Assembly (NCBI GenBank): GCA_013388985.1
Contig: JACAEF010000005.1
Coordinates: 62,001-126,000, forward strand
DNA length: 64,000 nucleotides
From: Rhodocyclaceae bacterium
GTDB taxonomy: Bacteria > Pseudomonadota > Gammaproteobacteria > Burkholderiales > Rhodocyclaceae
Reading direction: 5' to 3'
How positions within the stretch are numbered: the first letter of the stretch is position 1; the number at the start of each line of letters is the position of its first letter. The notes below the pieces were generated by a model. The model had not been told where the DNA came from. It was given only the letters and a program-made list of their open reading frames with translations, and made no database searches. Made by a program: the position numbers and the translations under genes. Shown piece by piece: positions 47,891-56,893 of this stretch.

Positions 47891-49006
47891 TCAAGCGATC
47901 AGCTTGGCCGCATGGCGCGCCAGCATCCATTCCTCGTTGGTCGGCAGGACGAGCACGGCCACCTTGCTGGCGGGCGTGCTGATGTGTTCCGCATGGGCGG
48001 CATTGGCCGCGGCATCGAGCTCCAGGCCCAGCCAGCCCAGTTGCCGGCAGACCTTTTCTCGCACCGGCGATGCATGCTCGCCGATGCCGCCGGTGAATAC
48101 CAGCGCGTCGAGGCCGCCGAGCGCCGCGGCGAGCGAGCCGGCCTCGCGCACGATGCGGTAGCAGAACAGCTCGACGGCTTCCTTCGCTTCGGGGCGATCG
48201 GAAGCGAGCAGCACGCGCATGTCGGAAGAGATGCCGGAGACGCCCAGCAGGCCGGATTCCTTGTAGAGGAGGCGAGTGAGCGCTGCCGTGTCCATGCCGG
48301 CGTGATCCATGAGATACAGCAGCACGCCGGGATCGAGGCTGCCGGTGCGCGTGCCCATCATCAGGCCTTCGAGCGCGGTGAAGCCCATCGTCGTCACCTG
48401 GCTCTTGCGCCCGATCATGCCGCACATCGAGGCGCCGTTGCCCAGATGCGCGACGATGACGCGGCCATTGGCGCGCCCAGCGTCGAGATGCCGCGGCAGC
48501 ACCTCGGCGATGTATTCGTAGGACAGGCCGTGGAAGCCGTAGCGGCGCACGCCCTGCGCGGTGAGGCGGCGTGGCAGCGCGAACATCTGCGCGATGGTCG
48601 GCTGGCTGCGGTGGAAGGCGGTATCGAAGCAGGCGATCTGCGGCACGCCGGGCAGGGCGGCTTGCATCGCCTCGATGCCGGCGAGGTTGTGCGGCTGGTG
48701 CAGCGGCGCGAGCGGGATGAATTGCCTGAGCCGCGCCAGATGCGCGTCATCGATCCTGATCGGGCGCGAGTAGGTTTCGCCGCCATGCACGACGCGATGG
48801 CCGACGGCGACGAGGGTCCGGTCGGCCGCCTGTTCGCGCACCCATTGCAACAGCCGCTCGATCGCGGCGCGATGCGCGCCGTCCGTGCCACCGACCTCGA
48901 TCTGGCCGGCGAGCTCGGGTTGCGCCGGCAGCGGATCGGCGTGCCGGAACAGCGCGTATTTGATCGACGACGAACCGGCGTTGAGGGTCAGCAGCGCGGC
49001 GACCAT
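47891..49006 (-). CDS. ackA: Acetate kinase
   Basis: Interconverts acetate plus ATP with acetyl phosphate. 371 aa, somewhat shorter than the usual ~400. The N-terminal phosphate motif is LTLNAGSSSIKYALF; the catalytic arginine region is VGHRVVHGGE, the second signature FDTAFH. VIVAHLGNGASMCG and VFTGGIGEHA complete the ASKHA fold. It lies 7 bp after the MaoC-Pta fusion gene, its metabolic partner. Confidence 0.95.
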   Translation of the reverse strand: MVAALLTLNAGSSSIKYALFRHADPLPAQPELAGQIEVGGTDGAHRAAIERLLQWVREQAADRTLVAVGHRVVHGGETYSRPIRIDDAHLARLRQFIPLAPLHQPHNLAGIEAMQAALPGVPQIACFDTAFHRSQPTIAQMFALPRRLTAQGVRRYGFHGLSYEYIAEVLPRHLDAGRANGRVIVAHLGNGASMCGMIGRKSQVTTMGFTALEGLMMGTRTGSLDPGVLLYLMDHAGMDTAALTRLLYKESGLLGVSGISSDMRVLLASDRPEAKEAVELFCYRIVREAGSLAAALGGLDALVFTGGIGEHASPVREKVCRQLGWLGLELDAAANAAHAEHISTPASKVAVLVLPTNEEWMLARHAAKLIA

Positions 49007-49013
49007 GCCGCTC

Positions 49014-50426
49014 TCACTTGCAGGTGCCGCGCTTGCAGTGCGCCATCACGACGGCGATCGCGGTCGAGGCGGTGCGCGTCTGTGCCGAATCGGCGCGGCT
49101 GGTGAGCACGATCGGCACGCGCGCGCCGAGCACGATGCCGGCGGCGAGCGCATCGGCGAGATATTCGAGCTGCTTGGCGAGCATGTTGCCGGATTCGATG
49201 TCCGGCACCAGCAGGATGTCGGCCTGGCCCGCCACCGCCGACTTGATGCCCTTGGTGCGCGCGGCGACCACCGAAATCGCGTTGTCGAAGGCGAGCGGGC
49301 CATCGAGGATGCCGCCCTGGATCTGGCCGCGGTCGGCCATCTTGCACAGCGCCGCCGCATCCAGGGTGGCCGGCATCTTGGCATTGACCGTCTCCACCGC
49401 CGCGAGCAGCGCGACCTTCGGTTCGGCGATCTTCAGCATGCGCGCCAGATCGATCGCGTTTTGCACGATGTCGACCTTGGTCGGCAGATCGGGCGCGACA
49501 TTGACGGCGGCATCGGTGATCAACAGCGGACGCGGGTAGGTCGGCACGTCCATCATGAAGACGTGGCTGATGCGCCGGTCGGTGCGCAGGCCCGTGGCCT
49601 TGTCGACGACCTCGCTCATCAGCTCGTCGGTGTGGAGCGAGCCTTTCATCAGCGCTTCGACGAGCCCCTCGCGCGCCAGCGCGACGCCCGATTCCGCGGC
49701 GGCATGGCTGTGGGGCACGTCGAGGAACTTGCAGCCGTAGAGACTGAGGCCGAGCTCCTCGGCCAGCGCGCGGATCCTTTTCTCCGGGCCGACCAGCGTC
49801 GGGTCGATCAGGCCGCGGTCGCGGGCGAGCAGCGCGCCTTTCAGCGATTCGGCGTCACAGGGGTGAACGACCGCCATCGCGATCGGGGCGAGGCCTGCGG
49901 TGATTTCGAGCAGATGTTCGTAACGCGCGGTCTTCGTCGCCGAGAGCTTGATTTCCGGCAGCGCGACCTTCATGCGCTTGATCTTTTCGGTGGGCGCGAT
50001 CACCTCGGCCGTGCCGCTGATCACCAGCTCGCCATCCTGGTTCGTGCAGCGGCAGTCGAACAGGATGTGGTCGTTGTGGTCGAACTTGCGCGTGCAGGTG
50101 ACGGTGGCGGTCAGCGTGTCGCCGATGCGCACGACGCGGTCGAAATGCAGGTTCTGGCCGACATAGACCGTGCCGGGACCGGGAAACTGCGTGCCGAGGA
50201 TGTTCGAGAACAGCATCGCGCCCCACATGCCGTGGCCGACGACCTCGCGGAACTGCGACGAGCGCGCGTATTCCGGATCGACGTGGGTCGGATTCATGTC
50301 GCCGGAGATGATCGCGAACATCTGGATGTCCTCGGGACGCAGCGTGCGCGTCAGCGAGGCGCTGTCACCGACCTGGATCTCGTCGTAGGTGCGGTTCTCG
50401 ATGGTGTCGAGGAATTCTTGGCTCAT
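49014..50426 (-). CDS. MaoC-like hydratase / phosphate acetyltransferase fusion
   Basis: 470 aa. The N-terminal MaoC hot-dog domain (about 1-155; ISGDMNPTHVDPEYA, VVGHGMWGAML) resembles (R)-enoyl-CoA hydratases with the Asp-His pair intact. The C-terminal Pta/Ptb domain (from about 165) moves acyl groups between CoA and phosphate (VPDIESGNMLAKQLEYLADA). Paired with ackA it forms an acyl-CoA to acyl-phosphate to acid route yielding ATP, possibly for acetyl or short-chain acyl groups. Confidence 0.93.
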   Translation of the reverse strand: MSQEFLDTIENRTYDEIQVGDSASLTRTLRPEDIQMFAIISGDMNPTHVDPEYARSSQFREVVGHGMWGAMLFSNILGTQFPGPGTVYVGQNLHFDRVVRIGDTLTATVTCTRKFDHNDHILFDCRCTNQDGELVISGTAEVIAPTEKIKRMKVALPEIKLSATKTARYEHLLEITAGLAPIAMAVVHPCDAESLKGALLARDRGLIDPTLVGPEKRIRALAEELGLSLYGCKFLDVPHSHAAAESGVALAREGLVEALMKGSLHTDELMSEVVDKATGLRTDRRISHVFMMDVPTYPRPLLITDAAVNVAPDLPTKVDIVQNAIDLARMLKIAEPKVALLAAVETVNAKMPATLDAAALCKMADRGQIQGGILDGPLAFDNAISVVAARTKGIKSAVAGQADILLVPDIESGNMLAKQLEYLADALAAGIVLGARVPIVLTSRADSAQTRTASTAIAVVMAHCKRGTCK

Positions 50427-50464
50427 GATGGAATCGGACTGATAGTAGTGTGCGTATTCTGACT

Positions 50465-51250
50465 TCAGGTCTGTTGCATTGCAACAAGCCGATGGCCATC
50501 GTCCAGCGGATCCTGACGGTAGAAGAGGCGTAACTGCGCATACACGGCCGGATACTGCGCCATCAGCAGCTCGGGCGCTTCGAAGAACACTTCGCTCACG
50601 ACGGCGAAGAATTCGCTCGGATGCTCGGCGGCATACGGATCGATCTGCGTCTCCTCGCCGGCATCGACGCGCCGGCAGAAATCCTCATAGGCGGGCTGGA
50701 AAGCGGCGCGCCAGTCTGCCGCGGACATGCCCGCATGCAGCCGTGGCATGCCATCGACCGCGCCGTTGGTCATGTCGAGCTTGTGGGCGAATTCGTGGAT
50801 CACGATGCTGACGTCGCCGGGCTCGGCCGGGTCGTCGAACCAGGAGAGCAGCACCGGCCCGCCCTCCCAGGCTTCGCCGAGCACCGCGTCGTCGTATTCA
50901 TGCACGACGCCGTCCTCATCGACGATCTGGCGCGGGATGACGAAATCGCCGGGATAGACGACGATGCCGACCCAGCCGTGATACCAGTCGAGACCCAGAT
51001 CGAGGATCGGCAGACAGGCCTGCAAGGCGATCGAAATCTGTATGGCCGGCGTCAGGGTCAGGCCCGCCGCGGCGCTCCATTGCTTTTCGGCGATGAAGGC
51101 GCGGGCCAGCTCGCGCAGGCGCTGACGCTGCTCGCCGCTCAGCCGGTCGAGGAAGGGCAGGGCGTATTCCGCCTCACGCCATTGATCCTCGGTGATTTCG
51201 ATACGCCGGGCGGCGCGCTCCCGCCGCCAGTTGCGCCAAGCCGACAGCAT
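50465..51250 (-). CDS. mtfA: MtfA-type zinc peptidase
   Basis: 261 aa, cytosolic. Family of MtfA/YeeI proteins that bind the repressor Mlc and have aminopeptidase activity. Zinc site HEFAH within VIHEFAHKLDMTNGAVDG; the third ligand region is YAAEHPSEFFAVVSEVFFE. No Mlc or ptsG is nearby. The ATG at 51250 touches a repeat copy, leaving no normal upstream ribosome site apart from that sequence. Confidence 0.92.
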   Translation of the reverse strand: MLSAWRNWRRERAARRIEITEDQWREAEYALPFLDRLSGEQRQRLRELARAFIAEKQWSAAAGLTLTPAIQISIALQACLPILDLGLDWYHGWVGIVVYPGDFVIPRQIVDEDGVVHEYDDAVLGEAWEGGPVLLSWFDDPAEPGDVSIVIHEFAHKLDMTNGAVDGMPRLHAGMSAADWRAAFQPAYEDFCRRVDAGEETQIDPYAAEHPSEFFAVVSEVFFEAPELLMAQYPAVYAQLRLFYRQDPLDDGHRLVAMQQT

Positions 51251-51276
51251 GGTGCCGTCTCGCCAGCGCCGACATT
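51251..51276 (-). repeat. Dispersed repeat, copy 13 (reverse, intergenic)
   Basis: GGTGCCGTCTCGCCAGCG followed by CCGACATT. Directly adjoins the mtfA start codon, so on the mtfA transcript it is the sequence immediately before the ATG. Confidence 0.88.
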
Positions 51277-51309
51277 AATGCCGTGGAAGTGCTGAAGAAA
51301 TCGTCGCGA

Positions 51310-51405
51310 GCGGGCGGAGGGCAAGGCGCACGGAGCGCAGGATGCGAGACATATCCGATAGATAGGCGAGCATCCGAGCACCGCGCAACAAAGCCATCCG
51401 CCCGC
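51310..51405. repeat. Nested palindromic element
   Basis: Outer arms GCGGGCGGA (51310-51318) and TCCGCCCGC (51397-51405), inner arms GGATGC (51340-51345) and GCATCC (51370-51375), in the gap between mtfA and the ppiC-like gene. The 179-bp gap (51251-51429) holds this, copy 13 and no gene. It lies 25 bp past the end of the ppiC-like gene, so it could act as a transcript-end structure or be a REP/MITE-like remnant. Confidence 0.55.
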
Positions 51406-51429
51406 GCAGCAGATTTATTCAGCGCTTCC

Positions 51430-52203
51430 TTACTCGACCTTGGCCTTGGCGCGCAGATCGAGGATGTGCTTCTCGACCGCCTGCTGGCGCAGGCGCTGGA
51501 CGATCTGCGGCTTGACCTCGTCGAGGGAGGGGGCCTTCAGCTCGCGCACGTCGTCGAGCTGGATCACATGCCAGCCGAAGTTGCTCTGCACCGGGGTTTC
51601 GGTGAATTTACCCTTGGCGAGCTTGACCATCGCGTCGGCGAACGGCGGCACGTAGCTGGCCTTGTTCGCCCAGCCGAGTTCACCGCCCTTGTCCTTCGAA
51701 CCCGGGTCCTTCGAGAGCTTGGCCAGCTCCTCGAACTTCTGGCCGGCCTTGAGCTTGGCGATGATGTCCTTCGCCTCGTTCTCCGTATCGACGAGGATGT
51801 GGCGCGCCTTGTATTCCTTGTCGCCGAGCGCGTTCTTGATCGCGTCGTATTCCTTCTTGATGTCCTCGTCGCTGATCTTGACGGCCTTGGCGAAGTCGTT
51901 GAGATAGGCGCCGATCAGCACGCCCTGGCGGGCGAGATCGATCTGCGCCTGCACGTCGGGCTTCTTGTCGAGGCCCTTGGCCGTGGCGGCCTGCGCCAGC
52001 ACTTCGCGGCGCACCAGTTCTTCCTTGACGGCCTTTTCGAGTTCGGGCGTCTTGGCCTGGCCCTGTGCCAGCTGGTGGGCGATCAGGACCTCGGCGCGAC
52101 TGGCCGGGATGGCCTTGCCATTGACCTTGGCGATCGGTTCGGCGGCAAGGGCGGTGACGGAGGTGAAAGCGAATAGGGCGAGCGGCAGCAGGGAACGTTT
52201 CAT
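51430..52203 (-). CDS. Parvulin-type peptidylprolyl isomerase
   Basis: 257 aa. Signal peptide [20 protein letters not shown], then a SurA-N-like helical chaperone part and a PpiC rotamase domain (about 130-225; YKARHILVDTENEAKDIIAKL, GGELGWANKASYVPPFADAM). Periplasmic folding of exported or outer-membrane proteins is the family role. It is last of the operon yciB-yciI-bolA-ppi, overlapping the BolA-like gene by 4 bp. Confidence 0.93.
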   Translation of the reverse strand: MKRSLLPLALFAFTSVTALAAEPIAKVNGKAIPASRAEVLIAHQLAQGQAKTPELEKAVKEELVRREVLAQAATAKGLDKKPDVQAQIDLARQGVLIGAYLNDFAKAVKISDEDIKKEYDAIKNALGDKEYKARHILVDTENEAKDIIAKLKAGQKFEELAKLSKDPGSKDKGGELGWANKASYVPPFADAMVKLAKGKFTETPVQSNFGWHVIQLDDVRELKAPSLDEVKPQIVQRLRQQAVEKHILDLRAKAKVE

Positions 52204-52490
52204 GGGGTGGGTCCAGGCAGTGATGAGGAATGGGTCTCTTCGGGCGTCTTGGCGGTGATGCTCAACGCATGGATGCGATGCTGTGGCAGATCACCGATGG
52301 CATCATACACCAGCCGATGCCGCTCTAAGGTCGACAGGCCGGCGAAGCAGGGCGCGACGATGCGGATGGCGTAATGACCTCCTTCTTTGGCACCGGCGTG
52401 GCCGGCATGCTTCGCGCTGTCATCGCGAATGTCGAGTTCACTGGGCGCGAGCCCGGCGAGGCGGGCGCGGATCAGCTCGACGACGCTCAT
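52200..52490 (-). CDS. BolA family protein
   Basis: 96 aa. [25 protein letters not shown] and the conserved [29 protein letters not shown] identify a BolA; members pair with monothiol glutaredoxins in iron-sulfur handling. The [16 protein letters not shown] segment carries the candidate histidine ligands. The start overlaps the yciI stop. Confidence 0.93.
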   Translation of the reverse strand: MSVVELIRARLAGLAPSELDIRDDSAKHAGHAGAKEGGHYAIRIVAPCFAGLSTLERHRLVYDAIGDLPQHRIHALSITAKTPEETHSSSLPGPTP

Positions 52491-52786
52491 GGCAACACTT
52501 TCTTGAAGGGCTTCACCGTCACGTTGGCATAGACGCCGGCGGCGACGTAGGGGTCGGCCTGCGCCCAGGCCTGCGCATCGGCGAGCGAGGGGAACTCGGC
52601 GACGATCAGGCTGCCGGAAAAGCCCGCCGGGCCGGGGTCGGGGCTGTCGATGGCCGGGCATGGCCCGGCGAGGATCAGGCGGCCGGCGGCGAGCAGCGCC
52701 TGCAGGCGTTCGAGGTGGGCGGGGCGGGCGGCGAGGCGCTTGGCGAGCGAATCGGGCGCATCCTCGCCGAGGATCATGTAGAGCAT
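52487..52786 (-). CDS. yciI: YciI family protein
   Basis: 99 aa ferredoxin-like fold protein. [44 protein letters not shown] is the YciI core with the conserved histidine in RPAHLERL. Biochemical role unknown. It begins at the last base of the yciB stop codon (TGATG). Confidence 0.93.
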   Translation of the reverse strand: MLYMILGEDAPDSLAKRLAARPAHLERLQALLAAGRLILAGPCPAIDSPDPGPAGFSGSLIVAEFPSLADAQAWAQADPYVAAGVYANVTVKPFKKVLP

Positions 52787-53331
52787 CAGTGGGGTTCCTT
52801 CCCGGTTGGTTCGAGGTATTTGGCGAGCACGACGCCCTGCGCGACGACGAAGACGAGCATCAGGCCCATGCCGCCGAAGAGCTTGAAATCGACCCAGGCG
52901 TCTTCGCTATAGTGGTAGGCGACATAGAGGTTCAGCCCGCCCATCACAGCGAAGAAGCCGGCCCAGGCGAGATTGAGACGGTTCCAGATGTTGTCCGGCA
53001 AGCTCATCTGCTGGCCGAGCATGCCGCGGATCGGATTCTTGCCGAAGAGCCAGGCCGAGCCGAGCAGCGTCAGCGCGAAGAGCCAGTAGAGGATCGTCGG
53101 CTTCCATTTGATGAAGGTCGGGTCGTGAAGCAGCAGCGTCATGCCGCCGAAGACGACGATCAGCACCAGGCTCACCCAGAGCATCTTGTCGACCTTGCCA
53201 TGGCGGAAATGCACCCAGACGATCTGCGCGAAGGTCGCGACGATCGCGGCGACGGTCGCGACATAGATGCCGGCGAACTTGTAGGCCGCGAAAAACAGGA
53301 TGACCGGAAACAGGTCGAAGAGGAATTTCAT
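52786..53331 (-). CDS. yciB: Septation protein A / inner membrane protein YciB
   Basis: 181 aa, about five membrane helices. [30 protein letters not shown] is the family N-terminus, and [30 protein letters not shown] is also conserved. Linked by family to envelope integrity and septation. It is first in the operon with yciI, bolA and the parvulin. Confidence 0.95.
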   Translation of the reverse strand: MKFLFDLFPVILFFAAYKFAGIYVATVAAIVATFAQIVWVHFRHGKVDKMLWVSLVLIVVFGGMTLLLHDPTFIKWKPTILYWLFALTLLGSAWLFGKNPIRGMLGQQMSLPDNIWNRLNLAWAGFFAVMGGLNLYVAYHYSEDAWVDFKLFGGMGLMLVFVVAQGVVLAKYLEPTGKEPH

Positions 53332-53352
53332 GCCTGACTCATCAAACTGGCG

Positions 53353-53553
53353 TCAGGCAGCCCGAACGGCGAACTCCATCGTCGCGGGGTTGCTCACACG
53401 CCGGCTCGCATCGAGGATTTCCAGACCGATTACATTCCCCGCGGCATCGTAATCGAGAATGACCCCGGGCCTGATTTCGTCGGACTCATCGACGGGCGCG
53501 TCGTTAAAAACGACCGTCAGGATGTCGGCTTGGCTGTCGTAATCGGCCTTCAT
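53353..53553 (-). CDS. DUF2283 family protein
   Basis: 66 aa. MKADYDSQADILTVVFNDAPVDESDEIRPGVILDYDAAGNVIGLEILDAS matches the DUF2283 pattern. Its ATG overlaps the stop of the neighbouring DUF4258-like frame (ATGA). DUF2283 and DUF4258 genes commonly occur as pairs and may be toxin-antitoxin-like, which is not proven. Confidence 0.85.
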   Translation of the reverse strand: MKADYDSQADILTVVFNDAPVDESDEIRPGVILDYDAAGNVIGLEILDASRRVSNPATMEFAVRAA

Positions 53554-53808
53554 GTCTTGCTCCAGTATTTTTCGATCTTGCTGGTTCGATAAACGGTGAC
53601 GACGAGCGGCGGCTGGCGCCAGTCTTCCACCACCAGGCGGACGAGATAAGCCCTGACCGCCGCGACGATCCGCGATTGGAATACTTTTCTCCCGTTTGCT
53701 CCGGGCACGATCTGTTCCGGGTTCGCCCATGATCGCCTCGATCCATTCTGGCCGAATATAACGCCGTTTGGCCTCGATTGCGGCGTGCCCGGTCATCAGG
53801 AAGTTCAT
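53550..53808 (-). pseudogene. DUF4258-like gene with 1-bp frameshift
   Basis: Reading from the ATG at 53808 gives MNFLMTGHAAIEAKRRYIRPEWIEAIMGEP; the family sequence then continues only in the next frame as EQIVPGANGRKVFQ...VVTVYRTSKIEKYWSKT with a stop at 53550. The break is at the GGG run 53719-53721 (CCC on the coding strand), one base too long. Without it the product is 85 aa. As given, the first frame runs on and would fuse to DUF2283. Either a true decay or a sequencing error. Confidence 0.75.
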
Positions 53809-53850
53809 GGCGATGCCTATAATCGTCGCGGAAGGGATGGATGATAACGA

Positions 53851-55110
53851 ATGCGCATTGTAGTGCTGGGCGCCGGTTTGATCGGCGTCGCTTCCGCCTG
53901 GTTCCTCGCCGAGGCAGGCCATGAGGTAGTCGTCGTCGATCGCCAGCCGGAGCCGGCGCGCGAGACGAGCTTCGCCAACGGCGGCCAGATCTCGACCAGC
54001 CACGCCGAACCGTGGGCGAATCCCGCGACACCGCTGAAAATCCTTCGCTGGCTGGGGCGTGAGGATGCGCCGCTCCTGTGGCGGCTGCGCGCCGATACGG
54101 CGCAATGGGGCTGGGGGCTGGCTTTCCTGCGCGAATGCACGCCGGAGCGCACGCGTACCAACATCCGCGCGATCCTCGCGCTGGCGCTCGACAGCCGCGC
54201 GCGCCTCAAGGCGCTGCGGCGCGAACTGGGGCTCGAATACGACTGCCTGGAGCGCGGCATCCTTCACTATTACACCGATGCGGCGGAATTCGCACGCGCG
54301 GTTCCGCAGGCCGAATTCATGCAGCGTTTCGGCTGCGAGCGCATCGTCGAGTCGGCGGCCGAGTGCCTGGCGATCGAGCCGGCCCTGAAGGATTCGACCC
54401 TGCCGATCGTCGGCGGCACCTATACCCGCGAGGATGAATCGGGTGACGCGCACCGCTTCACCGTCGCATTGGCCGAGCATTGTATGCGCCGTGGCGTGGC
54501 CTTCCGCCACGGCAGCGTCGATGGCCTCGAAACCAGGGGTGGGCGCTTCGCCGCGGCCCGCCTGGCGAGTGGCGGAAGCATTGCCGCCGACGCCTGCGTC
54601 GTCGCCTTGGGCAGTTACTCGCCCTTGCTACTTCGGCCATTGGGGCTGCGCATCCCGGTCTATCCTGCCAAGGGATATTCGATCACGATCCCCCTCGCAC
54701 CGGATGCGCCGGCGCCGAGCGTGAGCCTCACCGACGACGGCGCGAAGATCGTCATCTCGCGCCTCGGTCAGCGCCTGCGCGTGGCCGGCACCGCCGAGTT
54801 CACCGGCTACGACACGAGCATCAATCCGGCGCGTATCGCGCCGCTCGTTCGCCGCGTGCGGCAGATCTTTCCGCGTCTTGCGTTCCGCGACGAGGCCGTC
54901 GAACCCTGGGCGGGGCTGCGGCCGGCCACGCCGGGCAACGTGCCCCTGATCGGTCCGACACCGATCGGCGGCCTGTTCGTCAATACCGGCCATGGCACGC
55001 TGGGCTGGACGATGGCGGTCGGTTCCGGCCGCTTGCTGGCCGATCTCGTTTCGGGGAATCCGCCTGCCATCGATCCGGCGCCCTACCGGGTGGGCCGGAT
55101 TCTGCGATAA
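53851..55110 (+). CDS. dadA: D-amino acid dehydrogenase
   Basis: FAD flavoprotein oxidising D-amino acids to keto acids, feeding the respiratory chain. 419 aa. N-terminal dinucleotide fold MRIVVLGAGLIGVASAWFLAEAGHEVVVVDRQ and FANGGQISTSHAEPWANP, C-terminal WAGLRPATPGNVPLIGPT and NTGHGTLGWTMA, all standard for DadA. TATAAT at 53818-53823 is a good -10 without a clear -35. No alanine racemase gene is adjacent. Confidence 0.94.
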   Translation: MRIVVLGAGLIGVASAWFLAEAGHEVVVVDRQPEPARETSFANGGQISTSHAEPWANPATPLKILRWLGREDAPLLWRLRADTAQWGWGLAFLRECTPERTRTNIRAILALALDSRARLKALRRELGLEYDCLERGILHYYTDAAEFARAVPQAEFMQRFGCERIVESAAECLAIEPALKDSTLPIVGGTYTREDESGDAHRFTVALAEHCMRRGVAFRHGSVDGLETRGGRFAAARLASGGSIAADACVVALGSYSPLLLRPLGLRIPVYPAKGYSITIPLAPDAPAPSVSLTDDGAKIVISRLGQRLRVAGTAEFTGYDTSINPARIAPLVRRVRQIFPRLAFRDEAVEPWAGLRPATPGNVPLIGPTPIGGLFVNTGHGTLGWTMAVGSGRLLADLVSGNPPAIDPAPYRVGRILR

Positions 55111-55168
55111 TGCGGAGCCGAGGCCCTGTGCGGCCCTTTCTTTTTTCCTGCCGAGGCGCAGGCTTCCC

Positions 55169-56893
55169 ATGACCCATTCCATCGATTCCTTCGCGGCGCT
55201 CGCGTTGCCGCCCTTTCTGCTTTCCACGCTCGCCGAGGTCGGCTACGAAACGCCGTCGCCGATCCAGGCGGCCTGCATTCCCCATCTGCTCGCCGGCCGT
55301 GATCTGCTCGGCGAAGCCCAGACCGGCACCGGCAAGACCGCCGCCTTCGCGCTGCCGCTGCTGGCGCGTCTCGACCTCGCCAAGAAGATGCCACAGGCGC
55401 TGGTGCTCACCCCGACGCGTGAGCTGGCGATCCAGGTCGCCGAGGCGTTCCAGAAGTACGCGCACCACATGCCGGGTTTTCACGTGCTGCCGATCTACGG
55501 CGGCCAGAGCATGGTGATCCAGTTGCGGGCCCTGTCGCGCGGCGCTCATGTGATCGTCGGCACGCCGGGCCGCATCATGGATCATCTCGAGCGCAAGAGC
55601 CTCGACCTCACGCAGCTGAAAACGCTGGTGCTCGACGAGGCCGACGAGATGCTGCGCATGGGTTTCATCGACGACGTCGAATGGATCCTCGAACACACGC
55701 CGGATGAGCGCCAGACGGCGCTCTTCTCGGCGACGATGCCCGAGCCGATCCGCCGCATCGCAAGCCGCTACCTGAGGGAGCCCGAGCAGGTGAAGATCCG
55801 CGCCACGACGGCGACGGTCTCGACGATCAAGCAGAAATACTGGAAAGTCGCCGGCGCCGACAAGCTCGAAGCGCTCACGCGCATGCTCGAAGTCGAGGAG
55901 GATTTCGATGCGGCGATCGTCTTCGTGCGCACCAAGACCGCGACCGTCGAACTCGCCGAGCGGCTCGAAGCGCGCGGCTACGAGGCCGCGGCCTTGAACG
56001 GCGACATGACCCAGGGCCTGCGCGAGCAGGTGATCGAGCGCCTCAAGTCGGGCTCGCTCGACATCGTCGTCGCCACCGACGTCGCGGCGCGTGGGCTGGA
56101 CGTGCCGCGCATTTCGCACGTCATCAACTACGACATCCCCTACGACACCGAAGCCTACGTGCATCGCATCGGCCGCACCGGCCGCGCCGGGAGGACGGGC
56201 GTGGCGATCCTGTTCGTCAGCCCGCGCGAAATGCGCATGCTCAAGGCGATCGAGCGTGCCACGCGCCAACCGATCGAACCGGTTGGCTTGCCGACGCGCG
56301 GCGAGGTGGCCGAGCGCCGCGTGCAGCAGTTCCGCCAGCAGATCCTCGACACGCTGGCCGAGGAGAACCTCGATTTCTTCTACGAGGTGGTGCGGCGCAT
56401 CGAAAGCGAGGATGGCCTGGCGACGCGCCAGATCGCCGCGGCGCTGGCTTACCTCGTCCAGCGCGAGCGGCCGCTGCGGCCCGAGGGCTTCGAGGCACCG
56501 GTGGATGCCGTGTCGTCAGCGCCGAGTTTCGAAAAACACGAGCGCAAGCCGCGCGCGGCGCCGTCAGCGCAGCGCGACTTCGCCCGGGCGCCGATCGTCC
56601 GCTACCGCATCGAGGTGGGTAGGAGCCAGGGCGCGCTGCCGAAGGAGATCGTCGGCGCGATCGCCAACGAAGGTGGCATCGACGGCCGGCTGATCGGCCA
56701 GATCCACCTCTTCGACGACTACAGCACGGTCGAGCTACCCGAGCTGCCCCCCGAGATTCTCGAAACGCTCAAGCGCACGCGGGTGCGCCAGCAGCCGCTG
56801 AGGATCCGTCCCGCGAAGCCGGGTGAAGGCGAGAAACCGCGCGCCGCGCGTCGGCCGGCCGTGGCGAAAGACGAGAAGCCGCGCCGGCGCTGA
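55169..56893 (+). CDS. deaD: DEAD-box ATP-dependent RNA helicase
   Basis: 574 aa, CsdA/DeaD type. Motifs in order: Q motif (YETPSPIQ), I AQTGTGKT, Ia PTRELAIQ, TPGR, II DEAD, III SAT, V ARGLD, VI HRIGRTGR. The C-terminal DbpA-like RNA-binding domain (RYRIEVGRSQGALPKEIVGAIANEGGIDGRLIG) targets structured RNA, by family in ribosome assembly and cold growth. A decayed repeat copy lies in the linker at 56504-56529. Start at 55169; longer frames run back into dadA. Confidence 0.95.
   Translation: MTHSIDSFAALALPPFLLSTLAEVGYETPSPIQAACIPHLLAGRDLLGEAQTGTGKTAAFALPLLARLDLAKKMPQALVLTPTRELAIQVAEAFQKYAHHMPGFHVLPIYGGQSMVIQLRALSRGAHVIVGTPGRIMDHLERKSLDLTQLKTLVLDEADEMLRMGFIDDVEWILEHTPDERQTALFSATMPEPIRRIASRYLREPEQVKIRATTATVSTIKQKYWKVAGADKLEALTRMLEVEEDFDAAIVFVRTKTATVELAERLEARGYEAAALNGDMTQGLREQVIERLKSGSLDIVVATDVAARGLDVPRISHVINYDIPYDTEAYVHRIGRTGRAGRTGVAILFVSPREMRMLKAIERATRQPIEPVGLPTRGEVAERRVQQFRQQILDTLAEENLDFFYEVVRRIESEDGLATRQIAAALAYLVQRERPLRPEGFEAPVDAVSSAPSFEKHERKPRAAPSAQRDFARAPIVRYRIEVGRSQGALPKEIVGAIANEGGIDGRLIGQIHLFDDYSTVELPELPPEILETLKRTRVRQQPLRIRPAKPGEGEKPRAARRPAVAKDEKPRRR
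56504..56529 (-). repeat. Probable decayed dispersed repeat (reverse)
   Basis: GATGCCGTGTCGTCAGCG followed by CCGAGTTT, about four changes in 26. In the linker before the RNA-binding domain of deaD, reading AVSSAPSF. Confidence 0.55.
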
